6,997 nucleotides of DNA from Candidatus Omnitrophota bacterium (GTDB taxonomy: Bacteria > Omnitrophota > Gorgyraeia > Gygaellales > Profunditerraquicolaceae). The translations under genes were made by a program, and so were the position numbers. Below are positions 1 through 6,298 of the stretch, piece after piece; the first letter of the stretch is position 1, and each line of letters begins with the position of its first letter. The stretch is taken from contig JAUYDL010000010.1 of assembly GCA_030691865.1 (NCBI GenBank), forward strand, positions 1 through 6,997. Reading direction: 5' to 3'. The notes below the pieces were generated by a model. It saw nothing but the letters and a program-made list of their open reading frames with translations. It was not told the DNA's origin and did not search any database.

Positions 1-1
1 A

Positions 2-1099
2 AAATATTACTGCTTTATCAGGATTTTTCTAGTAATAGTGCTGGCGGTGGTAGTTATTTTCCTGGGATGCTCTACGTGGAAAAGAAGCCAGATCTGGAAA
101 GATAGCTTGAGTTTATGGAATGATGTCTTAAAAAAGTATCCTGATATATTTGTAGCATATGATAAGCGCGGGGAGTATTTTTTATCCCAGGGAGAATATG
201 AAAAGGCACGTTCTGATTTTATGAAGGCGATAGATATCAGTAATCGTTATTCCTTTAATCTCGATTATAAGGTTTATTATCATAATTTAAGCTATTCCTT
301 GCGGGCTTTAGGTAGAAATTCGGAAGCGATAGCGGTATCTGAAAAGATGCTCAAAGAGACGCAGGCATATTTTGATCGGGCCAAGATAAATCATCCATCA
401 GGCAATCAGAATGAGGTAATTGCAGCAAATAGGATGGCCATAGAAGCAGATGCATATTTTAATCTTGCTTATATTGATGATGCACCATGGGCCAAAGATA
501 AAGCAATCGTGCTATGCCTTAGGACAATCGAGATTTATCCTAACAATGTTAATGCACATTTTTATTTGGGTGTTTTGTATACCAAGCTTAATAGAAAAGA
601 AGAGGCTAAAGCAGAGCTGGCCAAGGCTATAGAGATAGACCCAACCTACAACCCGGCATATGTTAAACTTGCTGGAATTTACAAAACTCTCGGCCAGGAA
701 GAAGAATTAGAGTTATTATATAAAAAAGCCATAGCGAACAACCTGGATTTTTTTGATGCGTATTATTATATCGGCAATTTATTTGCAGATGCCCAAAAGG
801 ATAAAGATGCAATTTTATTATACGGCAAAGCTATAGAAATTAATCCGGGTTCCAAAGAAGCATGTGTGAGCTTGGGAAACTCATATTTAACAATCGGCAG
901 AAATAAAGAAGCAATAATCTGGTTAAAGAAAGCGCTTAAATTCGATCCCAATCTGGCGGTTGCGCATAATAATATTGCCTTAGCTTATTATTATGCAGGA
1001 GAGTATGATTTAGGGATTGAGCATTGCGATAAAGCTAGCGGGTTGGGTTATACTATTAGCCCAAAATTACTGGAACTCCTCAAGCCGCATAGAAAATAG
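2..1099 (+). CDS. Membrane-anchored tetratricopeptide-repeat protein, 3' part (5' end outside window)
   Basis: The frame is open from base 2 to the TAG at 1097-1099, so the window holds only the C-terminal part, about 365 residues. A GTG at 38 could be read as a start, but the in-frame codons before it encode more of the same hydrophobic helix (FIRIFLVIVLAVVVIFLG) and no ribosome binding site precedes it, so I treat it as internal. After this membrane segment comes a WKDSLSLWNDVLKKYP-like stretch, then roughly seven TPR units. The clearest are the last five, with typical signatures such as AHFYLGVLYTKLNRKEEAKAELAKA and ending in IEIDP, IEINP or LKFDP. Known architecture: proteins with a multi-span, glycosyltransferase-like membrane domain followed by TPRs carry this W-rich linker, so the missing N-terminus may be such a domain (inference). 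TPRs are protein-interaction scaffolds; the substrate or partner cannot be told. The gene converges on comM. Confidence 0.85.
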   Translation, partial: KYYCFIRIFLVIVLAVVVIFLGCSTWKRSQIWKDSLSLWNDVLKKYPDIFVAYDKRGEYFLSQGEYEKARSDFMKAIDISNRYSFNLDYKVYYHNLSYSLRALGRNSEAIAVSEKMLKETQAYFDRAKINHPSGNQNEVIAANRMAIEADAYFNLAYIDDAPWAKDKAIVLCLRTIEIYPNNVNAHFYLGVLYTKLNRKEEAKAELAKAIEIDPTYNPAYVKLAGIYKTLGQEEELELLYKKAIANNLDFFDAYYYIGNLFADAQKDKDAILLYGKAIEINPGSKEACVSLGNSYLTIGRNKEAIIWLKKALKFDPNLAVAHNNIALAYYYAGEYDLGIEHCDKASGLGYTISPKLLELLKPHRK

Positions 1100-1110
1100 G
1101 ATTTTTTAGC

Positions 1111-2637
1111 TTAGAGCTGTTGATCTAAACTCCGGTATTGAATTGCTTCGGCGATATGCTCAGCTAAAATGCCCTGGCTGCCGGCCAAGTCACTTATGGT
1201 TCGGCCCACCTTGAGTATTTTATCATAAGCTCTTGCCGATAAAGCTAATTCTGCTATCGCCATACGCACTAACTCTTGAGCCTCTTTATTCAAAACACAG
1301 TATTCTCTGATTAATTTATTAGACATTTGGGCATTACAAAATATTCCTGCAGACTTAAATCTTTGCTGTTGAATTGCGCGGGCATTTTCCACGCGCTGTC
1401 TGATTGCTGCTGATGGTTCCGCGTCTTTGGTATCTGATAATTCCCGGTATTTTACCTGAGGAACTTCGATATGCAGATCAATTCTGTCCAGCAGAGGGCC
1501 GGAAATTTTTCCTAAGTAATTTCTGATTTTTGCCTGACTACAGTGGCAGACCTTCTGTGGACTAAAATAATTACCGCAAGGGCAAGGGTTAAGCGCTGCC
1601 GCTAAAATAAAGCAAGCGGGAAAAATCAGCGTCCTTTTTATGCGGCTGATACAGATTAGATTATCCTCTAATGGTTGTCTTAATGCTTCCAGGGCTTTAC
1701 GGTTAAACTCCGGTAACTCATCCAGGAATAAGACTCCGTAATGGGATAGGCTGATCTCTCCGGGTTTAGGTATGTTGCCTCCGCCGATTAAGGCGACATC
1801 TGAGATGCTATGATGCGGAGAGCGGAAAGGCCGGGTTCCGATAAAACCATCCTTGTTTAACAATGTGCCGGCTACCGAGTGGATTTTGGTTATTTCCAGG
1901 GTTTCTTCCAAGGAAAGACTGGGCATGATGGTGGGGATTCTTTTGGCGAGCATGGTTTTTCCGCTTCCCGGAGGGCCGATCATCAGAATATTATGTCCTC
2001 CTGATACCGCTACTTCCAGGGCTCTTTTGGCAAAATACTGTCCTTTGACTTCGGAAAAATCCAAAGTGTAATTTGCGCTATTTTTAAGGATTTGATTAAT
2101 CTCTAATTTAAGAGGTTGCCGAGAACCGGGGTCGGCTAAAAACTGCACCACTTCTTTTAAGCTTTTTAGCGGCCAGGCAGATATTTCTGATACGATTGCC
2201 GCTTCTTTGGCGTTTTCTTCAGGAAGAACAAGGTTTTTTATGTGGAATTTAGCCAGGGTTAAGCTTATCGCTAAAACACCATGTACCGGTCGCAGTTGCC
2301 CATCCAGGGACAATTCCCCTAGAAAAGAGTAATTTTTAAGAGGATCTTTATTGATCTGTCCGGTTGCCGCCAGAATGCCAAGGGCAATGGCCAGATCAAA
2401 TGCAGCGCCCTCTTTTTTGATATCAGAAGGGGCCAGGTTTACCGTTATTCTTTGAGCCGGCCACTGGAATCCCGAATTTTTGATGGCTGAGCGTACCCTT
2501 TCCTTGCTTTCCTTGATTGCTACATCCGCCAGGCCAACCAGGTTTACCGCTGGCAGGCCATTGGCAACATCAATTTCTATTTCCACCGGATAGGCCTCCA
2601 GGCCCAGAAGACCAAAACTGTAAGTTTTAGAGATCAT
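1111..2637 (-). CDS. comM: ComM/YifB-family AAA+ ATPase (Mg-chelatase-like)
   Basis: Complete protein of 508 residues, the usual family length. Order of domains: N-terminal ChlI-like (Lon-protease-like fold) domain, about residues 20-140, with NGLPAVNLVGLADVAIKES; AAA+ Mg-chelatase core with Walker A GPPGSGKT (about 221-228), the RPFRSPHHSIS motif and Walker B VLFLDE (about 302-307); a cysteine cluster NPCPCG...CHC (about 350-366); and a C-terminal Mg_chelatase_C helical domain. Family knowledge: ComM is a hexameric helicase that promotes branch migration during recombination of incoming DNA in natural transformation; many non-competent bacteria carry it too, so its role here is inferred. Start choice: TTG at 2640 and ATG at 2637 are adjacent on the minus strand. 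AAAGGAAAGG lies directly before TTG, giving usable spacing only to the ATG, so I chose 2637. Its leader carries the palindromic element at 2651-2745. Confidence 0.96.
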   Translation of the reverse strand: MISKTYSFGLLGLEAYPVEIEIDVANGLPAVNLVGLADVAIKESKERVRSAIKNSGFQWPAQRITVNLAPSDIKKEGAAFDLAIALGILAATGQINKDPLKNYSFLGELSLDGQLRPVHGVLAISLTLAKFHIKNLVLPEENAKEAAIVSEISAWPLKSLKEVVQFLADPGSRQPLKLEINQILKNSANYTLDFSEVKGQYFAKRALEVAVSGGHNILMIGPPGSGKTMLAKRIPTIMPSLSLEETLEITKIHSVAGTLLNKDGFIGTRPFRSPHHSISDVALIGGGNIPKPGEISLSHYGVLFLDELPEFNRKALEALRQPLEDNLICISRIKRTLIFPACFILAAALNPCPCGNYFSPQKVCHCSQAKIRNYLGKISGPLLDRIDLHIEVPQVKYRELSDTKDAEPSAAIRQRVENARAIQQQRFKSAGIFCNAQMSNKLIREYCVLNKEAQELVRMAIAELALSARAYDKILKVGRTISDLAGSQGILAEHIAEAIQYRSLDQQL

Positions 2638-2640
2638 CAA

Positions 2641-2650
2641 CCTTTCCTTT
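2641..2650 (-). promoter_or_regulatory. Ribosome binding site of comM (decides start)
   Basis: On the minus strand these bases read AAAGGAAAGG. The AAAGGA part ends 7 nt before the ATG at 2637, while the sequence abuts the TTG at 2640. This favours the ATG. The site lies immediately beside the structured element at 2651-2745, so folding of that element in the comM transcript could affect access to it (inference). Confidence 0.6.
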
Positions 2651-2745
2651 CTGCGCTCCCGCCTTCGGCGGGATAAGTTCGGGCAGATAACTTACGTCGC
2701 GCTTCGTACTCCGTAAGTTATGCCCTCACTTAAATAGACGCGCAG
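2651..2745. repeat. Nested GC-rich palindromic element (REP/MITE-like)
   Basis: A 95-nt block bounded by an inverted pair, CTGCGC (2651-2656) and GCGCAG (2740-2745). Inside are two hairpins. The first is CCCGCC-TTC-GGCGGG (2658-2672). The second pairs GGGC (2681-2684) with GCCC (2722-2725) and ATAACTTACG (2687-2696) with CGTAAGTTAT (2712-2721), leaving a 15-nt loop. An alternative pairing of TAAGTT (2674-2679) with AACTTA (2689-2694) would exclude the second hairpin. No ORF fits. It is much more GC-rich and structured than the flanking DNA, which suggests an interspersed palindromic repeat, or less likely a structured leader RNA of comM. No T-run follows, so it is not a typical terminator. 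Confidence 0.6.
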
Positions 2746-2781
2746 AACTCAATAATCTAACGGGTTTTTAAGGAAAAAAGC

Positions 2782-2809
2782 TTGCTTTTTAGATGGAGGA
2801 TTATATAAT
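2782..2809 (+). promoter_or_regulatory. Putative promoter for the 2818 gene run
   Basis: A perfect -10 hexamer TATAAT lies at 2804-2809, with a weak -35 TTGCTT at 2782-2787 and a 16-nt spacer. Transcription would start around 2816-2818, at or just before the ATG at 2818. The -35 sits within a small inverted repeat, AAAAAG-CTTG-CTTTTT (2775-2790), which could be a protein-binding site. The decamer ATTATATAAT (2800-2809) is itself palindromic, so a -10 also exists on the minus strand, but with no visible -35. Confidence 0.4.
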
Positions 2810-2817
2810 ATAAGCTT

Positions 2818-3429
2818 ATGAATAAAGATGGGATTAAGAATCTAGCGCTTATTTTGTTGTTAGGTGTTGCTGTTTTTAGTATGGTCAGATACGTAAGTGA
2901 ATTAAAGGCAAGATTCAGGCTCCAAGATAGTTTGACTCAGGTTCAAGGTGAAGCTGTTGCATTGACACAAGAGAAACAAAACTTATTGCAAGAACTGGGG
3001 AAAGAGCAAGAGCTTAATGAGCAGTTGGCGGCCAAGAACGTAAATCTTAAGGTTTATTTAAAGGCAAGTAAAGATAGGATGACGCGTCTTTTCCGGGATA
3101 ATTCCAAAACCCAGAATGAGCTTGAAGAGATAAACGCTAAGTTTGCTGTATTAAAAGCGGAAAACAGAGCGCTGATTGTTAGTCATAAACGTAGTTATAT
3201 AGAAAATGAACAGTTTAAATTAAAACTGAGTTCGGTGATCGAGCTAAAAAAGGCAATCCGAGAATTAAGGGCTAAGAAGTCCCAAGCTTCTGGCTTAGAA
3301 ATAGAAGGAAACCGGGGGTTCTTGATCAGGAATGGCCGGTCAACCTTAGAGAAAATTAAGATTGAAGTTATTCCCGCCCCGTACAAATCCCTACGGGATT
3401 CTACGGGGCCCGCAAAAACTAAAGAATAA
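2818..3429 (+). CDS. Hypothetical membrane-anchored coiled-coil protein
   Basis: 203 residues. An uncleaved signal-anchor-like helix (about residues 9-23, LALILLLGVAVFSMV, followed by R24) is followed by a long Lys/Glu/Gln/Leu-rich stretch (about 30-155) with heptad-like spacing of Leu, Ile and Val, as expected for an extended coiled coil, probably facing the periplasm. The last part (about 165-203) is not coiled coil. I recognise no specific family; the layout resembles generic envelope or septum-associated coiled-coil proteins, which is not evidence of function. ATG 2818 is the only reasonable start, because an in-frame TAA lies at 2806-2808. GGAGGA at 2795-2800 is 17 nt upstream, too far for a normal ribosome binding site. 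The C-terminal codons are made of the palindrome at 3376-3409. The stop overlaps the next gene's start in TAATG, implying translational coupling. Confidence 0.8.
   Translation: MNKDGIKNLALILLLGVAVFSMVRYVSELKARFRLQDSLTQVQGEAVALTQEKQNLLQELGKEQELNEQLAAKNVNLKVYLKASKDRMTRLFRDNSKTQNELEEINAKFAVLKAENRALIVSHKRSYIENEQFKLKLSSVIELKKAIRELRAKKSQASGLEIEGNRGFLIRNGRSTLEKIKIEVIPAPYKSLRDSTGPAKTKE
3376..3409. repeat. Palindromic element within the 3' end of the coiled-coil gene
   Basis: Arms GCCCCGTA (3376-3383) and TACGGGGC (3402-3409) enclose AATCCC (3386-3391), loop TAC, and GGGATT (3395-3400). Unpaired bases are C3384, A3385 and C3401. This gives 14 paired bases on each side, far stronger than expected in coding DNA. 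It is translated as part of the C-terminal tail PAPYKSLRDSTGPAKTKE. It resembles interspersed palindromic elements that can insert into genes in frame. No T-run follows, and the next gene starts only 20 nt later, so it is not a standard terminator. Confidence 0.6.
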
Positions 3430-3881
3430 TGAGAGATTTTTTTATAGAGGTATATAGAAATAAGATTCTGATGACGACCATTTCTGCCTGGTTAATTGCC
3501 CAGACGATTAAAGTGGTTATCGGAGTATTTCGTAAGAAAAAGTTTGATTTTCGTTTATTTATCGGAAGCGGAGGAATGCCTTCTGCGCATGCTGCCGGTG
3601 CCGCATGTTTAGGAACAAGCATCGGCTTGGAATATGGATTTGATAGTGTTTATTTTGCTTTGGCATTTGCTTTTGCGATTGTGGTTATGTTTGATGCCCA
3701 AGGAGTACGTCGCTCTACAGGCAAACAAGCAGGCATTTTAAACATGATTATGGAGGATATTTACTGGCGGGGTAAAATCCAACAGAGGCGTTTACGTGAA
3801 CTTATCGGCCATACTCCGGTAGAAGTAATTATAGGGTTGTTGTTAGGTATCGCGATTGCTTTGGTATCTCGGATCTGGTAA
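3429..3881 (+). CDS. Divergent PAP2 family (DUF212, YuiD-like) integral membrane protein
   Basis: 150 residues, full length for the family. The diagnostic motifs are all present and in order: SGGMPSAH (47-54), AIVVMFDAQGVRRSTGKQA (about 83-101), and ELIGHTPVEVIIG (about 124-136). Hydrophobic segments fall at about 15-33, 55-67, 73-88 and 131-147. The family is distantly related to PAP2 acid phosphatases; the PSxH part resembles the PAP2 catalytic signature, and a role in lipid or isoprenoid-phosphate hydrolysis is often supposed but not established. Its ATG overlaps the previous stop by one base (TAATG), so it is probably coupled to the coiled-coil gene. A structured 63-nt leader follows before the L,D-transpeptidase gene. 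Family assignment is firm; function is not. Confidence 0.93.
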   Translation: MRDFFIEVYRNKILMTTISAWLIAQTIKVVIGVFRKKKFDFRLFIGSGGMPSAHAAGAACLGTSIGLEYGFDSVYFALAFAFAIVVMFDAQGVRRSTGKQAGILNMIMEDIYWRGKIQQRRLRELIGHTPVEVIIGLLLGIAIALVSRIW

Positions 3882-3889
3882 AACAAGTA

Positions 3890-3932
3890 ACACCCGGCCT
3901 TATTGGATAGGCCGGTGTGCACTTACTGTGCA
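3890..3932 (+). promoter_or_regulatory. Two tandem hairpins in the leader of the L,D-transpeptidase gene
   Basis: The first hairpin pairs CCGGCCT (3894-3900) with AGGCCGG (3909-3915) around an 8-nt loop. It extends by three pairs (ACA 3890-3892 with TGT 3916-3918) past one bulged C at 3893. The second pairs TGCAC (3918-3922) with GTGCA (3928-3932) around TTACT and ends one base before the AAGGGGG ribosome binding site region. There is no U-run, so simple termination is unlikely. It could be an mRNA-stabilising or processing structure, a translational control element, or another palindromic repeat copy. Confidence 0.45.
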
Positions 3933-3938
3933 AGGGGG
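3932..3938 (+). promoter_or_regulatory. Ribosome binding site that sets the L,D-transpeptidase start
   Basis: AAGGGGG is followed by 6 nt (TTTGAA) and then GTG at 3945. It is the strongest Shine-Dalgarno-like sequence in the window. It supports GTG 3945 over the upstream in-frame TTG at 3903, which lies inside a hairpin loop and has no such site. Confidence 0.7.
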
Positions 3939-3944
3939 TTTGAA

Positions 3945-4754
3945 GTGAAAAAAAGAGTTTGGATTATAATTATAGCGGTGATAGCTATTGGAAGTATCAT
4001 TGTTTTTTTAAGCAGCAAAAAAATAAACAAGGTGGTTGGAATTGCCAGTCATTCATCAGCGCGCTCCTTGTCTGGCCAAGCGCGCAAACTTGAGGACAAA
4101 GGTAGCCTGCTTGAGGCTAAGTTATTGTATCAGAAGCTGGTGAATGATTTTCCGGGATCGCCGGAGGTAATGGATTGGCAGAAGAAAACAGAAGATATAA
4201 ATATTAAATTACTATTCTCGCCCGTGCTTACGCCTAAAAGTATAATTTATCAAATCCGGCCGGGAGACACCTTAAATAAGATCGCCCGTGAGCATAAAAC
4301 TACTATCGAGCTTATTATGAAAAGTAATAATATTAATGATGCGCTGATAATTCCCGGCCGTAAGATTAAAATTTGGAGTGTACCTTTTAATATTCTGGTG
4401 GATAAATCTCAAAATATATTGCTGCTTAAAAATAATGAAGAGATCATCAAGACTTATATCGTATCTACAGGAGAAAATAATTGCACTCCCGCCGGCACGT
4501 TTAAAATCGCGAATAAACTTTCCAACCCTACCTGGTTTAAGGCCGGGGCGGTGGTGCCGCCGCAAAGCGCCCAGAATGTGCTGGGCACGCGTTGGATGGG
4601 TTTTGACCTGGCAGGTTACGGTATTCATGGGACTATCGAACCAAAAGAGCTGGGCAAACAAGCGACTCAAGGATGTGTGCGCCTGGGTAATGCTGATGTC
4701 GAGGAGCTCTATAGCATTATTCCTGTGGGCACCGAAGTTACCATAATTGAATAA
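3945..4754 (+). CDS. LysM-domain L,D-transpeptidase (YkuD family)
   Basis: 269 residues from GTG 3945. Order: N-terminal membrane anchor (about 5-22, WIIIIAVIAIGSIIVFL, after KKR); one TPR-like helical hairpin (about 43-76, GSLLEAKLLYQKLVNDFPGS); LysM (about 100-143, YQIRPGDTLNKIAREHKTT ... IIPGRKIKIW); YkuD catalytic domain (about 147-268). Probable active-site residues are H228 in YGIHGT, C244 in QGCVRL and R246. Family knowledge: these enzymes form 3-3 cross-links in peptidoglycan or attach proteins to it by cysteine transpeptidation in the periplasm; LysM binds the glycan. The usual SxGC motif reads TQGC here, so Thr replaces the common Ser, while His, Cys and Arg remain; I expect activity. 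A longer version from TTG 3903 would add 14 residues containing two cysteines and looks wrong. It ends 5 nt before accA, which suggests co-transcription. Confidence 0.92.
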   Translation: MKKRVWIIIIAVIAIGSIIVFLSSKKINKVVGIASHSSARSLSGQARKLEDKGSLLEAKLLYQKLVNDFPGSPEVMDWQKKTEDINIKLLFSPVLTPKSIIYQIRPGDTLNKIAREHKTTIELIMKSNNINDALIIPGRKIKIWSVPFNILVDKSQNILLLKNNEEIIKTYIVSTGENNCTPAGTFKIANKLSNPTWFKAGAVVPPQSAQNVLGTRWMGFDLAGYGIHGTIEPKELGKQATQGCVRLGNADVEELYSIIPVGTEVTIIE

Positions 4755-4759
4755 TACTT

Positions 4760-5707
4760 ATGGCCGGACTAGATTTTGAAAAACCGATTGTAGAGTTAGA
4801 GAAAAAAATTCAAGAACTTAAATTTTTTATGGCGGAGAAAAAGATTGATTTATCTCTTGAGATCAAGAAGCTTGATGATAAGCTGGAGCATTTAAAAAAA
4901 GATACCTATACCAATCTTACCGCCTGGCAGAAGGTGCAGCTTGCTCGGCATCCTTTGCGGCCGTATACCTTGGATTATATCAGTATGATTATGTCGGATT
5001 TCGTGGAGTTGCATGGTGACCGGCTTTTTAGCGATGACAAGGCGATGATCTGTGGTTTGGCTAAACTGGATAAAAAGAAGGTGATGGTTATCGGACATCA
5101 AAAAGGCCGGGACACCAAGGAAAATTTAAAACGTAATTTTGGTTGCGCGCATCCGGAAGGCTATCGTAAAGCCTTACGGGTCATGCAAATGGCCCAAGAG
5201 TTCGATTTACCGGTGGTAATTTTTATTGATACCCCCGGTGCATATCCGGGTATCGGGGCTGAGGAGCGCGGGCAATCTCATGCCATTGCGCTTAATTTAC
5301 GGGAGATGATGAGTTTTACTGTTCCGATTGTGGCGATTGTCATCGGAGAGGGTGGTTCAGGCGGCGCTTTAGGCGTAGGAGTGGCGGACCGCGTAGCGGT
5401 ATTAGAAAACTCTTATTATTCGGTTATTTCGCCAGAGGGGTGCGCAGCAATTCTTTGGAAGGATGGCGCCAAGGCTCCCCAGGCAGCTGAGGTCTTAAAA
5501 CTTACCGGTCCAGATCTTTTAAAGATGGGCCTGATTGATGAAGTGATCCCGGAACCATTAGGAGGGGCACATCGTGACGTGCAAAAAATCGCTTTGAGTG
5601 TTAAAGAAACAATTTTAAGAAACCTTAAAGAATTAGAATCTCTGGATAAAGAAGAGTTACTTAAATTAAGGTATAAGAAATTCAGGTCCATGGGTGTTAC
5701 CGGATGA
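4760..5707 (+). CDS. accA: Acetyl-CoA carboxylase carboxyltransferase subunit alpha
   Basis: 315 residues, close to the typical size of about 320, with no gaps. The N-terminal helical region (about 1-65) contains the usual FEKPIVELEKKI start and a Trp-Gln-x-Val-x-Leu-Ala-Arg-His-Pro motif. The crotonase-fold carboxyltransferase core follows, with GDRLFSDD (86-93), GHQKGRDTKEN (112-122), NFGCAHPEGYRKALR (126-140), IDTPGAYPGIGAEERGQ (156-172), the oxyanion-type glycine loop GEGGSGGALG (196-205) and SPEGCAAILWKD (224-235). AccA with AccD moves the carboxyl group from carboxybiotin to acetyl-CoA, giving malonyl-CoA for fatty-acid synthesis in the cytoplasm. accB, accC and accD are not in the window. 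There is no clear Shine-Dalgarno sequence; the 5-nt gap after the L,D-transpeptidase stop suggests translation by re-initiation. Its stop overlaps the PadR start in ATGA. Confidence 0.98.
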   Translation: MAGLDFEKPIVELEKKIQELKFFMAEKKIDLSLEIKKLDDKLEHLKKDTYTNLTAWQKVQLARHPLRPYTLDYISMIMSDFVELHGDRLFSDDKAMICGLAKLDKKKVMVIGHQKGRDTKENLKRNFGCAHPEGYRKALRVMQMAQEFDLPVVIFIDTPGAYPGIGAEERGQSHAIALNLREMMSFTVPIVAIVIGEGGSGGALGVGVADRVAVLENSYYSVISPEGCAAILWKDGAKAPQAAEVLKLTGPDLLKMGLIDEVIPEPLGGAHRDVQKIALSVKETILRNLKELESLDKEELLKLRYKKFRSMGVTG

Positions 5708-6219
5708 TTGAGCAGGAGCTCCTGTTATTAGGGCTGTTGCGTCAAAGCCCCAAGCATGGTTATAAAATTAAAGTACAGGCGCGCGAAATCCTCTCTTTGT
5801 TTGCCGGAGTCCAGTTAAAATCAATATATTATCCTTTAAAAATTTTAGAAAAAAAAGGTTTGTTGACTAAGCAGACAGTTAAGAAAGGTCGACGGCTGGA
5901 GCGCTTTGTTTATTGTCTGACGTCAAAAGGTAAAGAGCGTTTTGAGAAGCTTTTGAGTAAAAACTTTCTTAATTTTAAGCGTCCGCAATTTACTTTAGAT
6001 TTGAGCTTATATTTCCTAAGTTTTATGAAACCTGCCTTAGCCCGGCGTAGGCTAAAGAAAAGATTAGAAATCTTAGACAAAATCTCTGCCGGAATGGAGA
6101 AGATGTTTAATTCCAAAGAGTTAAAAAATTCTTTGCCCCTTCTTCGGATTATGGAACATAATTTTTGCCTGCTGCGCGCCGAATCTACTTTTCTGGGTTC
6201 ACTCCTTAAAAAAATCTAG
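5704..6219 (+). CDS. PadR-family transcriptional regulator
   Basis: 171 residues. The N-terminal winged helix (about 4-85) matches the PadR pattern: LLLLGLLRQSPKHGYKIK for helix 1 and the HGY turn, QLKSIYYPLKILEKKGLL for the recognition helix, and RFVYCLTSKGKERFEKLL for the wing and following helix. The C-terminal part (about 95-171) is helical and Leu/Lys-rich, as in the dimerisation region of longer (AphA-like) PadR proteins. No cysteine pair or metal-binding motif is clear. Family knowledge: PadR proteins are mostly dimeric repressors released by small ligands, and they often control neighbouring genes or themselves. The start overlaps the accA stop (ATGA, 4 nt), so it is probably co-translated with accA. 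The perfect palindrome at 6297-6324, 78 bp after its stop, is a plausible target (inference). No intrinsic terminator is visible after the stop. Confidence 0.85.
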   Translation: MIEQELLLLGLLRQSPKHGYKIKVQAREILSLFAGVQLKSIYYPLKILEKKGLLTKQTVKKGRRLERFVYCLTSKGKERFEKLLSKNFLNFKRPQFTLDLSLYFLSFMKPALARRRLKKRLEILDKISAGMEKMFNSKELKNSLPLLRIMEHNFCLLRAESTFLGSLLKKI

Positions 6220-6269
6220 ACTGCTCTTTGCGGGGTAAGATTATATCCCATAGCAGGTGATTAATTTAC

Positions 6270-6298
6270 TTGACAAAAAAGTTTATCTTGACTAAAAT
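6270..6298 (+). promoter_or_regulatory. Strong sigma-70-like promoter upstream of the PCP_red-like gene
   Basis: Consensus -35 TTGACA (6270-6275), 17-nt spacer, and -10 TAAAAT (6293-6298). The predicted start of transcription is near 6305, leaving an untranslated leader of about 60 nt before ATG 6366. It is the best promoter match in the window and would serve the PCP_red-like gene and panE. A second TTGAC (6288-6292) lies in the spacer, but no -10 stands at a suitable distance from it. Confidence 0.7.

Noticed and set aside
38..110. GTG 38 as start of a lipoprotein with FLGC as lipobox
   Set aside because: The frame is open upstream with more hydrophobic codons, no ribosome binding site precedes the GTG, and FLGC lacks the Leu at -3 typical of a lipobox. 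It is better read as the last membrane helix of a longer protein.
1100..1128. Bidirectional terminator between the TPR gene and comM
   Set aside because: TTAGA/TCTAA (1111-1115, 1124-1128) forms only a 5-bp AT-rich stem, and the T6 run lies on the wrong side for the + strand. It is too weak to call.
2651..2745. Integron attC-like site
   Set aside because: The fold is superficially similar, but the expected RYYYAAC/GTTRRRY core pairs are not present and no integrase or cassette array is seen.
2775..2790. AAAAAG-CTTG-CTTTTT as an intrinsic terminator
   Set aside because: The stem is almost all A-T, and no gene on the + strand ends just before it. It is more likely part of the promoter region.
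3903..3944. TTG 3903 as the L,D-transpeptidase start
   Set aside because: It lies in a hairpin loop, has no ribosome binding site, and adds 14 residues with two cysteines ahead of an evident MKKR-type anchor start at GTG 3945, which has AAGGGGG 6 nt upstream.
4272..4670. Open minus-strand frame of 132 codons opposite the L,D-transpeptidase
   Set aside because: It is antisense to a well-supported gene, with no domain pattern or ribosome binding site. It is a shadow frame.
6220..6269. Terminator after the PadR gene
   Set aside because: TGCT/AGCA and GGG/CCC pairs can be drawn between about 6222 and 6256, but the stem is interrupted and no T-run follows.
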